Part shown: positions 1 to 12,100 of the stretch, in pieces
Numbering within the stretch: the stretch's first letter is position 1
Layout: each line of letters starts with the position of its first letter
From: Undaria pinnatifida
Taxonomy: Eukaryota > Sar > Phaeophyceae > Laminariales > Alariaceae
Assembly (NCBI GenBank): GCA_012845835.1
Contig: JABAKD010000016.1
Coordinates: 8,019,919-8,083,918 of the forward strand
DNA length: 64,000 nt
Direction: 5' to 3'
The notes under the pieces: model-generated
Database searches by the model: none
Told to the model about the DNA's origin: nothing
What the model saw: the letters and a program-made list of their open reading frames with translations, nothing else
Translations under genes and position numbers: made by a program

Positions 1-160
1 CTTCGGTAAGATAAAGCCGCGCTCACAGGGTGAGAGTCTCCTTCTCCGGACTCGATCCCACGGTTACCATTTATCGTGCGTCGCGTGAAGCACCGTCTAC
101 GCTGTATCATAGCTCGACGCTTTCGTCGGATTCGGATTGAAACATACGACGTACGTATGC

Positions 161-469
161 TCAGCCTACAAGCATCGTGGGGGGGCTTTCCGCGCGGTAT
201 GATACAGCTACCTGTAGAACAATATCAAATGGCCAAGAGTGTATCATAAGCACCCCATTGGTAATTTGAACGGCACCCCCAACGGTGTGCTCGCTCCCAG
301 CACCTGATGTCACCATCGACACTCCAAGTGACGACACATTCCGCTCCCAATCCACAACCAAAAACTGCTTAGCAAGCAGCCCCACCGCCGTCACCGGCAT
401 CGAAATATATCTCTCCCCTCCACTCAGATCCCCATAGTAAATACCTGGTATATGCATGCACGCATGCAT
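161..469 (-). CDS. possible exon or small ORF, unknown function
   Basis: An open frame of 102 codons on the minus strand starts at an ATG inside a CATG-rich stretch. I do not recognise the protein. It is hydrophobic, with alternating Val/Thr/Gly stretches that would suit beta strands, and it has a balanced amino-acid composition without repeats, which favours real coding sequence over a chance frame. A likely acceptor (ataccag before GTATTT, near 447) and a possible donor (CAG before gtagct, near 205) suggest it may be an internal exon, not a complete gene. No partner exon could be joined to it within the window. It lies downstream of the YjbQ-family gene on the same strand. Confidence 0.3.
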   Translation of the reverse strand: MHACMHIPGIYYGDLSGGERYISMPVTAVGLLAKQFLVVDWERNVSSLGVSMVTSGAGSEHTVGGAVQITNGVLMIHSWPFDIVLQVAVSYRAESPPTMLVG

Positions 470-893
470 GCACGCCTATGGAAACCACGCGACAACAACG
501 GCTGATTCTACCCCTCACTACTTCGTAGAAAATGCAAGGAGAGGTCGCAACGCTAAGTATAGTATCAGTCGCTTGCAGCACAACACCCTACCCGCCCATC
601 CACCCAACCACCTGTCCACCCACCCAGCCAGTCACCCATGAATGAGTTATTTATTCAACTTTCACGCTTGGTGTCAGACCCAGCAGCAGCGGCAGCAGCC
701 AGAGCACAAACTAAGCAAAAAAACTAAAGCTTCGACTGTCGGGCATTGTTGCCTGTTACCTGCATACTCTGCCTGGTGGGTCGGATCAACAACGCGCGCC
801 GAAAAATTACCGTATAAAAACGATGATGACAATCACCATGATGTCGTTGTGATATTTCTATAAGCAACGTAAATAATAGCAAACAAACGCGTT

Positions 894-3800
894 TCAATCG
901 GCGGTGACACCGTTGATGGTGATAACGATGTCGCGCGCGAATCCCCCGCCCCACCCGCCGGTATCTCGGTGCTCGCAAAGGTACACGCCCTGCCACGTTC
1001 CAAGCGCGAGGCAGCCATTGGAGACGGGGATATTGAGCGACGCTCCTACGATCGTGCTCTTTCATCCAGCAAGGATGTTGCAGTTGCAGCCGCCCGGGAC
1101 CGAGCGTGGGGAAGAGAGGCAGGAACGGGCGGGGTGGGGGGGGCGGGGGTGGGGGCGGGCGCACGTCAACAAAACTAAGTGTTGCGTTAGAACTATTAAT
1201 ATAAACTTTCGCGTCAGAGTTACAGCACTGAGCTTGGAGGCATAGTCTACATTTGGTATTTTTACATTGTATCTTCCTCCCAATCCAAGAAATAATAGCC
1301 AAAACAAACAGATACCAGTAGCCAATTATTCAAGATTTTGAAACCGTTCTGGACGAACAGCAGTCCCCGATGCAGGATGCGGTGCGCGGGGGTTACCTCT
1401 TGCGTGGTAGTACAGCAGAATATGTTGCCCCTTTATGGTGACGCATTATTTCGGTCGCTTGGAGCGGGCGGGCATCGTAAGCAAAACAAGCACACCGTGG
1501 AATAAATGCAGTAGTTTTAAATGTGTGGCCAATGTCACGTGTCAACGGCCCAAGAATTTTGAAGATGGCCGAAAACACGTACGACTCGGGATTGATCCAG
1601 CTGGAAGCGACGGAGCCCATTTTGTTCATCAGTAACTCGCCACCTCACCACCGCGGCGATCGCCTCCTCGTGTACCAAACCAACATGACAACCAACCAAC
1701 CAACCAACCAAACATCTAACGAATCAATAAGCCAACCAACCTACCAATCCAGCAACAAAATATTCACCCAAAAAACTAGACAGCCTGCCAACCAGCCTAA
1801 ACAATCCAAACAAAGTAAACAGAGTGTATCAGCCAATAGATCCAGCTTGCCCACTCCAGTGCCCTGCCTACCCTTGCGTAATCCCTCTGCAAAGTGCCAT
1901 GCCACCGCCCCCCCCCCGCTCCCCTCCCTATCCCCTCCCGGCTAACCTTGACGTGTCCTGTCATGTCGTCCGGGCCTTCGAGCGTGTGTCGGAACATGGT
2001 GTCGTGCCACTTCACGGGAACGATTTCTGGAGCAGAAGGATTACAGGACGAGCGCAAATAGGAGGATGAAACAGCGAAAAAGACCCAGTCAATTTTTTTT
2101 CTTGTTTCTCATCACTTTCTTCTTTCAATTCGTGAGAGATTTTGCCCTCAGCGATCCTCTGGACTCAAGCCGTGGTCACAGACGTCTTCCCTTCCCCCCC
2201 CCCACGCAACGTGCCTTCATTTTTATCGCGCATAGGGTTCAGCATTCCCACTTCTCAGCTTTTGAAGATGGTCCATTCTCATCGAATTTTGCTAACTCAA
2301 GCTCTCGCGCTTTCTGCTGGTGATTTTTTTTACGCAAAACAAAGTCCATACGAGCACTAGCATGCACTCGGGAGGATTCGAACCCGCATCGTTGACTTTA
2401 GAAGGGACGATATTCGTTTACTGCCACAGGGGACAGCTGATTAATGATCCCGCAAGATCGACCTATAAAACCGCGAACTCGACCAACGAAACCCCAACAT
2501 CGATCAATGAAATCGCCATATTGACCAATGAAGCCGCAAGCTCGACCAATGAAACTGCAAGGAAGACCAATGGAACCGCACGATCGGCCAACACGCCGCA
2601 AAACTCTATCAATCAAGCCTTACGACCAATCAAAACTGCAAACTCGGCCAATGAAATCGCAAACTCGACCAATGAAACTGCGAGCTCGATCAACAAAAAG
2701 GCAAGCTCGACCAACGAAACCGCAAGCTCAGCCATTGAAAGCGCAAGCTTGACCAAGGAAGCCGCAAGCTCGACTCGATGAACAGCCGCCTTCCCGCTTC
2801 CCATCGCAACCAATTCAACCAGCGCAGACCATCATCATTGTCATCGATTAAATGCGAAAGTCTCCGGCGGGCCGCAACAACACGAACTTCAAAAGGTGAG
2901 TATTCTTGGGGGAATAAGATGTCGCCACAAAGGCATTCCCGTTATAAATGTACCCACGTTCGGGGAAACAGTACTTGGACTATTAGAATGGGAATATTCT
3001 TGCAGTAGCAAAAGGGTGAAGGGAAATGAATGCAGCCGAGCGTTTTCGGGCATCTGGCGTCAACGCCTGCGGCGCGACGCGATTTACTTGACAGGCAAGC
3101 AAAGTATGACTCACGGTTAAGTGCCGCCTCCATATCGGTACGAACGTCTGGGTCTGCCTGTGGATGGGAGGTTGCGAGCAACGATCGCACGCAAAAGCAG
3201 GCAAGCGAGTGCATGAGAAAACAGGACCAAAAATCGCGAGGGGGGGGTGGGGGGGGGGGTTGGGGAGCGGCGAGAGTGAGAAGAAAGGGCGTTGACGACG
3301 TGAAACACGTTTGAGGCATACATGTTGCAAAACGAGATGCTTGGGGTTACGAGTTACCTAGTATATTTTACCGAAAGCATCGACTAACACGCGCGTGCAG
3401 AGTACCAATAATAAAAGTGATTGACGATGCAAAAAAACTAGTTGACAAAAACAAAAGCGACCACTAAGACAAAAGAGATGACTACTGTATACCAGGTACC
3501 AGGTATAAAACGACAGTTGCACTGTCCTCTTAATAGTGCAGATGTTTTTGGATTATTTGCGCCCCGCTCCACCGCAGAGCATGTGAAAGAAAGAGCGGTC
3601 GACAAAACGCCAGCTAGGTACCCGTAACTACGTCGACGGATGCTGCTACTTTTTACATAATAGAATGACAATCGCAACCGAAAATATCCTCCTACTTTAA
3701 TGTGTGTACCCAAAAGGAGGGTGCACTTCTCAACGATTCGAATTGACTTCACGTATAAACAACGAGCGAAGAGAGTTGTGACATGAAATAGCCACCGAAC

Positions 3801-4420
3801 ATATAGGGCCCCCTTCGAGCCAGGTGAAGCCGGAGATCTGAAGCCTGAGATTCGCGCCGTCCGACCGAAAAAATCCAAAATAAAAATCCCTTCGTAACCT
3901 GTTCCTTCCACCAGAGCAAACAGCAGTTGACAACAGTCGCAAGAACCCACCAACAAGGTTCCTAGAGAGTGATTGTAGCCTAGCTTACAGTAGTTTATTT
4001 TACACCATCTGCCCCCTACCTCATCGTAGTAGTGTTACACCATCTGACCCTAAGGAATGCGGCGAGACGGCTGCGCGCGCAGTGGGGTCGGGGGGGGGCA
4101 ACTACATCATGCACGGCCGTGGTCCGTAGGACCATAGACCCTCGCATCTCTAAAAATACCGGGACGATGTTTCACCGACTAGGCAGGAGGGGGGGGGGGC
4201 GTGGGATGAACCTTCGGCCGTGGAAACCGGAGCAACGCACATTCTCGTTGATGGTGAGGGATGCGGAGGTGTGCTTGAGGAAAATGTTGGCCATTCCCAC
4301 CCTGAACGATCGGAGCTCCGGCACCTGCTTGCTTATCTCCGAGGTGATGAGGTGGCACCCCCTGGATGGGGCGGTGACCGTGATGGTGCGCTGGGCCCAT
4401 CCGGCTGTCCCCGTCTTAAT
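894..4420 (-). CDS. UPF0047/YjbQ-family protein (5' exon not found)
   Basis: Four minus-strand exons were rebuilt: 4241-4420, 3115-3157, 1947-2026 and 894-1058, with stop TGA at 894-896. Introns have GT-AG borders with donors gtgcgt, gtgagt and gttagc. The phases agree (0, 1, 0) and the joined frame is open over 155 codons. The product carries the whole YjbQ signature in order: a TVTAPSRGCHL-like N-terminal strand, HTSASLTINEN, ADPDVRTDME, HTLEGPDDMTGHVK, and GTWQGVYLCEHR near the C-terminus. These match the small trimeric UPF0047 fold, a family with reported weak thiamine-phosphate synthase activity in bacteria and unclear physiology in eukaryotes. The domain is complete, so only a short leader is missing. 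One untested candidate first exon is 5107-5259 (ATG at 5257-5259, phase-0 donor gtgaag). The introns carry a SINE and a 21-bp minisatellite. Confidence 0.85.
2085..2440 (-). mobile_element. tRNA-derived SINE, family 1, copy 1
   Basis: On the minus strand this stretch begins with a tRNA-like head. It has a box A-like TGGCAGTAAACG and a good box B (GGTTCGAATCC, around 2370-2385). A tRNA-unrelated body follows, ending in an A-rich tail, seen as a T-rich run on the plus strand near 2090-2125. The body is clearly related to the segment at 51770-52145, sharing the blocks around GTGGTCACAG, TTCAGCA and CTCGCGCTTTC. It sits in an intron of the YjbQ-family gene. Confidence 0.6.
2461..2780. repeat. 21-bp minisatellite
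   Basis: About fifteen imperfect copies of a 21-bp unit, close to ACCAATGAAACCGCAAGCTCG, lie head to tail. Because 21 is a multiple of three, all frames stay open and produce heptad-like pseudo-proteins on both strands. It lies within an intron (2027-3114) of the YjbQ-family gene and is not coding. Confidence 0.85.
4086..4190 (-). repeat. fragment of a poly-C-tailed dispersed repeat
   Basis: Read on the minus strand, this fragment matches the 3' part of the repeats at 16660-16956 and 59395-59670: the block GATGCGAGGGTCTATGG followed by sequence ending in a run of nine C. It lies just downstream of the first known YjbQ-family exon, inside the next intron. Confidence 0.55.
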
Positions 4421-6961
4421 CTGCAATGTTGAAAGCAAAAAGAGACATGTTCAACTTCAGACAATTTTTTCGAAAGCATCAGCAGTGAGTTTGATATAGT
4501 TGCTGTTCAATACGCATATTTGCAAGCTGCGTGCCAGGAAAACGTGCACGAGTTTACACAAGGCACGCGTGACACACTAGAGGAAATAGACAACCATGAA
4601 TTTGTCCCTGGGGGGGGTTGCCTACAAATATTCGGTATCTGTTTCTGGCGGCGCTTGAACTGTGCGCGAGCGGCTGAAAAGTCCTTCAATTCCAGCAAAT
4701 AATAGCTGCAGTTGACGTTACGTTAGGGGCGTCGTATGTTGTTAGAATCCGCAATAAAAACAAATTTCGAGATGGAGCCGTACGTACAGAAAAAGAGTGT
4801 CAAGGTCTTTCGTGGCCCAGTACGTAGCCATATATAGGCTGGCTTCCGAGCTGTTGCCTTTGTGGCTGCGGGGGGGGGGGGGCGAGGGTCGAAATATTTG
4901 TCGCATCAGTGATCGGCGACAGGAACCATCACTGGCCAACGATTGGGCGAGATACGTTATAAATACTGGTTCTGCCCGTGTACGCTGAAGAGTCAATCCC
5001 TTTAGGATTGCACCAGCATTTTTTGGATATAAATCACTTGGAGCTAGTGTGGGACAGTTTTAGCAATATGAAAGAAGTTAAGCCCGCTGCTGCGGGTCTC
5101 CTTCACCTTGCAGAGGTAAGAAGTGGAGAAAGTTACGGTACTGATGTTATGCAGCCCGTCTACGCGCCGAAACAAGTACCAGGTATCGGTATATATACCC
5201 GCATGTAAAAATGTGTTGCCGCCGAGACACATCCAATCGAACAAGCGCCGCAGCTTCATGCGGGGCAAAGCTGCGCCGATTTCGCCAAGGTACGCAGACA
5301 ACGTACGACGCGCTGGTCACAACCGCGGGGTGAGCTCCTCTACAGCAGCAGCTGAGCAACGTTCACATTTTCATCCGTGGGCCGATTTCTGGTCCGTAGT
5401 CGTGCAGAGAAACAGCAATATTGACACACTGGTGATGCCGCGTTATTGCTGTAGCTTTTAGTGCGAGGTCCCAGTTTAGTGCGGTGGAAATTACGTGACA
5501 TAACTTCGTCGTACAGAGTACCGCACTATCCCGGGATGGTTCGGGGTCCCACTTTAGTGCGGTTACTGTCATCTGGCAAGGGACCGCACTGTTGAGAGAC
5601 CACCACTGTGTATACGACAACAGCATTAAAGCAACTGGGGCGCATTTTTTCGGTCTCGCGGCAAGAGATCCGACGATGTCAAGAGTAGCATTTCAAGGGC
5701 TGCACCCCGTGCGAACACACCAGTATGACTTCCCTCTAACGAAGCCATGACGCCACCACACGGCGATCAAGGATTTGCGTATACACGTGCTGATATCGAG
5801 CTCGCATCAGAGAGCAGAGCCTGCCCTTAGTACGATACCACGTAGCATCGCACAGCTCTTACAACAATCAACAATGGAATAGTACAGATAATCGCAGGAG
5901 AAATACTACTGCTCTACGGAAAGATATTCGACATATATCGGAAGGGCATTTACGCTACATTTATTGTAGGAGGGCAACAATAACAATAACAGAGGGTGTG
6001 CTGGAGCTCTTGCTCGAAACGCGAGAAAAGTGCTTGACCCGTTTCTGTATCGAGTTTTTTCACACGAAACAGTAGATTTTAGTTATTTCGGTACACAAAA
6101 TGGCATAAACTACAAAACAGCACTTCAGAGGCCGCCTTCGGCATAGCCCCCCCCCACCTCTCAGCCACCCTTAGACCTTAATTGCCGACGGGAAAACTAT
6201 CCTTCGTTTTTTCCTCTTTCTTCTTTTTTCCCGTTTTTTTTTTTTCAACCTGATTTTTCTGCGCACACCGCGAAGTAAGTGAAAGCACATCCAAGCTCCG
6301 ATACCCACAACATCCGCGTACGTACCGCAAGCACAGCAGAACAGCCTACAATCAACCCTGCACAGAGAAGCAAAGTACATGCAGCAGTATGTTTCTGTTG
6401 ACCAGACAGCAGAGGGCGATAACGCAAGCCAGCAAACAAGAACAAGGATTTTGCCGAGAGCCACCATGTACGTACGATTATTTTTCCAAGTCCTTTTTCC
6501 CCCTTTGTTGTAGTTGTCCTCTGGATAAAATGAGTGGTAACAATGAGCCACCAACAACTAATGATTTGGATTTCCCACCCATTGACATCCAGCACACCAA
6601 TACCCGTGCCGATTCGTGATCCTAGAGAGAGAAAAACTTTCTAGTTACAAACTTCGAGGCACACATATCGCGAGTACTTAAAAGCAAGATACTAGGCGCA
6701 TACGGTATGCTCACACATGCGGCGTCCGGGTTGTTTTTCTGGAGCATGGCGGGACACTTGACATTCTTAAAGTAGCCAGTTTGCACCTACACAATCAATC
6801 GTGGACCTCTGTCCGGTTCACATAAGTATTGTGTTATTCTTTGCTGAGCGAGCGTCGCGGGCGGTGAATGCCGCCCGCGGAACGAAGCGCCTTGTAGTTC
6901 CATACCTGGTATCGGTAAACAGCAGTTGCGGGCAAGACCGGAAAGATAAGACCTGGCTGGT
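4421..6961. other. no gene recognised
   Basis: This stretch should contain the 5' exon and promoter of the YjbQ-family gene, but none could be fixed. It holds short homopolymers (a G run near 4870, a T run near 6235) and many short chance frames. The frame at 5107-5259 is the only one with an ATG and a phase-compatible donor. Nothing else could be supported. Confidence 0.5.
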
Positions 6962-7130
6962 ACGTACTAATGTTGTTGTTGTTGTTGCTCGCATGATCAA
7001 GTCCGTGGTCACGGGACAGGCTCCAGTCACTCTGGAGTGGAGGAATACCCCAGGAAAAAAAACACAAACAAAACCACAAGTGGTTCACGCATATATCATA
7101 GCTGACGCAATTCATGCCTCCTCAAGAAAA
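6962..7130 (-). repeat. ~165-bp dispersed repeat, copy 1
   Basis: On the minus strand this matches 39184-39350 and 52398-52560. Shared blocks include GGAGGCATGAATTGCGTC, CCTGGGGTATTCCTC and GTGACCACGGACTTGAT. The three copies are collinear and differ mainly by small indels and substitutions. No coding capacity or terminal repeat was seen, so the class is unknown. Confidence 0.7.
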
Positions 7131-7319
7131 ATATAAAAAGTGAAATCGGGAGTCAGCCTACGATGTGCAAGGTCCATGCTGGTACATGCGTTGCACTACT
7201 CGCGCCTAAAAAAAACGACTACACCGATTGCCACTCAGAAAAGACTACCACGTATATATTACACGTGGTACCTATCACTAGACCCACACGCACGTCAGAC
7301 TCAAGTCAAATGGAAAACG

Positions 7320-7700
7320 GAAATTAAAAGAAAAAAAAAGAGCGAAAAAGGAAAGGAAAAGAAAAGAAAATACTAAAAGAGGAAGCAAGGAAAGGAAAGG
7401 AAGACAAGCACCATACTAGCAGAACCCATGAACTGATTAATAAAGACGGCATTGGGCTCATGAGGGTATCAAGTGCATCAACGGCATTGGGGGGAGAATG
7501 CAGCAAGGCGAAGAAGTCAGGGCGGCGTTACGATAACTTGTGACGGACATTGGAAGGCCCACAAGCTTCAAGACGATGATGGCCAGACCCACACCTCAGT
7601 CTCTTGGGCAGTACGCCCCCCCTCCCCCCCCCCTGCTCCCTCTCCCCTTCCCCCCTTCCCCCCGCCCTTCCTCCCCCCGCCTCCCCCTGCCTCCCGTACA
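7320..7700. repeat. purine-rich and C-rich low-complexity tracts
   Basis: An A/G-only stretch at about 7321-7410 is followed by an almost pure C/T stretch at about 7616-7690. Chance frames across them code for Lys/Arg or Pro runs and are not genes. Confidence 0.8.
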
Positions 7701-7833
7701 CGAACCTGGTTCTTTTATGATACACAGCTATCACAGCAGGGGTATTGGGAGGCTAAAAAATGCCAGTAGCTACGTCTATGCCTGGTACCGGTTAGCACTG
7801 ACTGGCTGTGTAAGATACATTGATGCTGCTCAC

Positions 7834-8754
7834 GTTGCTCTGCTCGTTGATCGCGGCCATAGAGACCCCTTCCGCCCGCTCTCCGGCGCCTCCCCCCGTA
7901 CGACAGACGAGTCCCGATTGCCGAGGTCCCTGGTGCTTCAACTCAGGGCCCGACCACGGACGTGTCATAGACGATGCGCAGAATGCCTGTGAAGGTCCCA
8001 ACATGTGTTGCTTTCATTACCAAGTCCGTTGACAAGCAAGCAAGTGGCAAGTAAAGTGGGTTGGAACGTTTGGAGCGTCAGAGTGGGGCATGCGATGTGA
8101 GGTACTGGCGGCCTCGAGGAGTATGGATGTAGGGGAAGTCAGACGGTACTCCCGCTGTGTCGCAGTCGTCATGTTCCGGCGTGGCCTGTCATGACTTGGG
8201 CGACAAAACGGACCGCAAAACCAAGACCAGTTCCAAGTAATTTGTCCCCGAAAGCAAGCAGAAAACAAGAGTGCATTTCTGTGTATAGAACAGAGAAGGC
8301 ACACAAGACGCTTTCGTCATGGTGATGATCATGATTCCATTCTTGATTTCACAACAACAAGCTAACTCACCACGCAGGCCGCGATCAGAATGGCGACACC
8401 GGCGCCACGGAAAGTCATCGTGATCACTCTCTCCGTGAAGGGTAGAGCAGCGCTCCCGGGGCCGTGAGACAAACTCAACTACCGAATCGAAGCAAGCGCA
8501 GGGTGCAAGCTATGTCAGATACGCGGCGGGACTGTCAGGTTTCGACTCCTAGGACGCCGCTCCTAGGAGTCCGCGGTTTGACTCTCATGACTGACTGAAT
8601 ATATATACATACCCGGATACCAGGTCCTAAATGAAGTATAATAAGGCATAAGGACTAAACATACCTTGATGCGCCCAAGGATACTGAACTCCTCGCAGCA
8701 CTCTGGGCAAAGATGATGGTTGACGGCAGTCTTGCGGATTTTCTGATTTTGCGG
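7834..8754 (-). CDS. possible exons of an unidentified gene
   Basis: Three minus-strand segments have acceptor and donor signals and are all phase 0: 8665-8754 (donor gtatgt), 8371-8430 (donor gtgagt) and 7834-7986 (donor gtgagc). The first encodes a Cys/His cluster (HHLCPECCEEF) that could be part of a zinc-binding site. The second encodes a hydrophobic stretch, GVAILIAACV, which could instead be a signal peptide if translation starts at the ATG at 8416-8418. I do not recognise the protein and no family match supports the joins. The plus strand at 7823-8032 also holds a 69-codon frame with a hydrophobic start and several cysteines, so the coding strand here is uncertain. Confidence 0.25.
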
Positions 8755-9126
8755 CTTGATGGAAGGCCGTCAAGGAACTGCTGTGCTAACAACAGTATAA
8801 CAGGTCTAAAGAGGCCTTGACCGGCCAAAACTAGACCGTCAACCGACATCTTTGACTATCAGGTATGTTGCGACCCTACCAACTTCAGTCCATCCCCAAT
8901 TCTCCACACTTGCATTTTGCGCTTGGCACTGGGTACAGAAAGGCAGCAGCGAGTGATCTACAAACCAACAGCAGTGTCTTGCACTACGTATCCAGCCCTG
9001 TGCATCTAGTGGGCGAGCTCTCTCTCTCTCTTTTTCTCTCTCTGGTGGAGCGTTAATTTTCGCTGCTCGGTCGCACGCACCCACACGGTACGAAGAGAGG
9101 CCGCACTCTTCACAAACAGTCGAAGA

Positions 9127-12100
9127 ATGAGAGTAGTGTACCGGGAGCAGGATGCTGCGACGAAAGGACAGATCCCCGACTTCCTCAAGAGCGAGCTCAG
9201 CCGTGGCACGTGGGAGCCGACAGGTGCGTGCTGACAGTAGTGGGTGCTTGGGTTTCCCACCACAACGTCACGGCTTGTCCAGAAGCTGGAAAGTAGAAGG
9301 GTAAGAATGCACAGCATGCTCTTGCTGCTTGTTGCGTTTGCACCTGTTTCTTTTTCTTCCCCCGACCTCAACTCCCGCTCCTATTGCTGCTGTACCGCTC
9401 CTGTACGACTCTGTCGTATATACGTACCTGTGTACGTATACAGTTCTACATAACAGCGTGACGTCCTCATCCTAGCCCAGTAGCCTCTATGAGACGTCTG
9501 AATTGTTATCTAGGATAGAGGTAGGGTTAGCGGCAAAGCCGGCTCCCTAACAATTAGTCTAACAATTGGCCATGGGGAACCCAAGTACGTTCGTAATGGT
9601 AGCGACGAACAACGTCTTTGAAAATTAGTTATAAAATGCAAATATGAGTTTCAATCATTCAATCGGTCGTGCTCACAGCTGACGTTTTTCAATTTTAATA
9701 AAAAAGGTGCAAAGTTTAGCTTCAACCATTCAATCGATCGTGCTCACAGATAACGATTTTCAAAACAACCTTCGGTAAATTTTGTACAACTACTGTATAT
9801 TAGTGAAACATATATGTACCACGCAGCTTGCAAAGTTGAGTTTCAATCATTCAATCGGTCGTACTCGCAGCTGACGTTTTTGAATTTTTATGAAAAATAT
9901 GCAAAGTTTAGTTTCAACCATTCAGTCGGTCGTTCTCACAGCTGACGTTTTCCAAAACGACCTTCCGTAAATTTTGTGCAACTATTACTCTACTGCTGTA
10001 CATTATTAATAGTGAAACATGGATATACCGCGCAGCTTGCAAAGTTGAGTTTCGACCATTCAATCGGTCGTACTCATAGTGGACGTTTTTCAAGTTTTAT
10101 CATTTGTTTCACAAAAAGGTGCCTTTAAAAATTTGACGAAGGTGCCGTAGTTTGTAGTTCGGCCCTCGCTTGTGTCTTTTTCAATCGTCCAGTTTAGTGT
10201 CAGCACGCAGCAGGAAAGTACTCGTCCTCGTGTCATTGCTTGTGTTTGCTGAGTGTGTGCTGTAGTAGTACTCCGAGTGCGGGATGCGTGGTTGTTCGGT
10301 GTTGGGAAGCGTGCTCCTCACGGGTTCCGGTGTCTTTGGTTGCTCTCTCCTCATGGCTCGCTGGATAGAATCAAAGCTTGATACATTATTTCCTAGTCCT
10401 CTCTAAAATACAGACAAAGCAAGACAAAACAGAGTAGAGCAAGGTTGGGCAGGGTAGAGCAGGGTAGTGAGATGAGGGGCGTCAGGCTTGTCCCATGATC
10501 GTCACCTACATGACCGCCCATCTATGATGGCCTTGACGTGAGTGTGAGATCTATTATCACGTGGTTTCACCTCAACCATGACATGGTTTCACGTCGAATC
10601 CTTAAACTATGCTTCTACAGAGGGCACTCCATTACATTAGGCCACCCTGAATAGTCTTAGATGCAGATCACCAGGCATTCAAAGGATGTCAACAAAACAT
10701 CCAGAATTGGAAAGGGGATCGAAGATGCGGCTATTCGAAACAAACGAAAATGAGGCTATGGATTCCCCCACATGTCGTAGTAATGAGGCTAAACGGCCTC
10801 ATTGCAAGATATACAACCCTATGATGGAGCCTACAACCGTGAGAGCTCGGGAAAGGGTATGTACCTACGGTATACCAGTAGCAATCGGCCTACGAAAACA
10901 CGAAGGGCGCGGCCACTGAGCGAAAGGAGCCAAAGAGGAATGTATAGACGCGGAAACAATGTCAGAAGAGAAGAAGGGAACACGTGTCACGCTGTGAAGG
11001 CCACACAAGTTTACGGCCTGAAGCGTCGTGCCGAAGGGGCTGGCGGTAGAGCTATTTGTCGAAAGACAAGGGAGAAAGCAAGGAACACTTCTTAAAAGAA
11101 CGTCAGAGTCCGCTACGTTGGACATGGAAAGCTGACGTGGAGCCGATGGGCCATCGGTTGGATGGTGAAAGATAAACAATCAAGACGCGAGGAAGTACGC
11201 AAGCGTCTGGCCATTGGTCGAAATGCAGAAGAGCAAGAACCTGAAACGAGAGAAAACAAAGGACACTGCCTAAAATATTGTCAGGGTCCGCAAGGTTGGA
11301 CCTGGAAGGCTGACGTGGGACCATTGGTCGAGAGGCAAAACTATAAAGAACCAGTACGCTGAGGTGTAACGAAAGCGCAGGGGCCGTAATGTGGGACCTA
11401 GGATGCTAGCATAAGGCCCTTGGTCGAACTGTAAAACGGAAAACCGAGGCAGCCAAAACAAATCGCGAAAACGCAGCGAAAGACAACACGTGAACAGTTG
11501 CACAGACAAAATCAAAATGGTGGTACTGGAGGCGTGTGTGATACGCTGGAGAGCTGAACCGGGGGGCAACAGTGGAGTACCCTTAGAAGCTATTTGGGTA
11601 CAGTACCAGAAAAACGGGTAGAAATACGTGGTGAGGTCATCTAGCCAAAGCAATACGCAAACAAGGACGAGACTGAAACGTAGACAGAGAGACGGAAGGC
11701 ACTATCGGAAACCGGAAAGAGAGTCGACATATGACACATTGAGAGGCTAACTAATAACGGGAACAATGCCAGCAAACGTAGCGAGGTTATTCAACCATAA
11801 CAAAGCAAGCCAAAAATGGGGTCAACAAGAAGATACTCGTTCAGCTCGAAGCAGCGCTGGAAGTGTCTAGCTCCAGAAAGAATGTAGGAAACAGAAAATA
11901 CAATATGAAGAAAGCCGCAGCTAGGTACTATACGTCGGGAACACGGGGTCGCTAACGTGGAGCAACACTAAAAAGGTAACCGAGGAAAAGTAGGGGGAAA
12001 CAGAAAGTAGGCAAATCGTGTCATAGCGACGTAATGCAGCCTGAAAGAAAAAAGGAGGATCCATAGCAGAGGACCTTGAAAGGCTACTTTAAGAAAACGA

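Noticed and set aside
724-1302. Long minus-strand frame overlapping the last YjbQ-family exon
   Set aside because: It is an out-of-frame shadow; the spliced frame in 894-1058 carries the family motif and ends at TGA 894-896.
2320-2781. 153-codon plus-strand frame with Thr/Ser/Asn/Glu heptads
   Set aside because: Produced by the 21-bp minisatellite in an intron.
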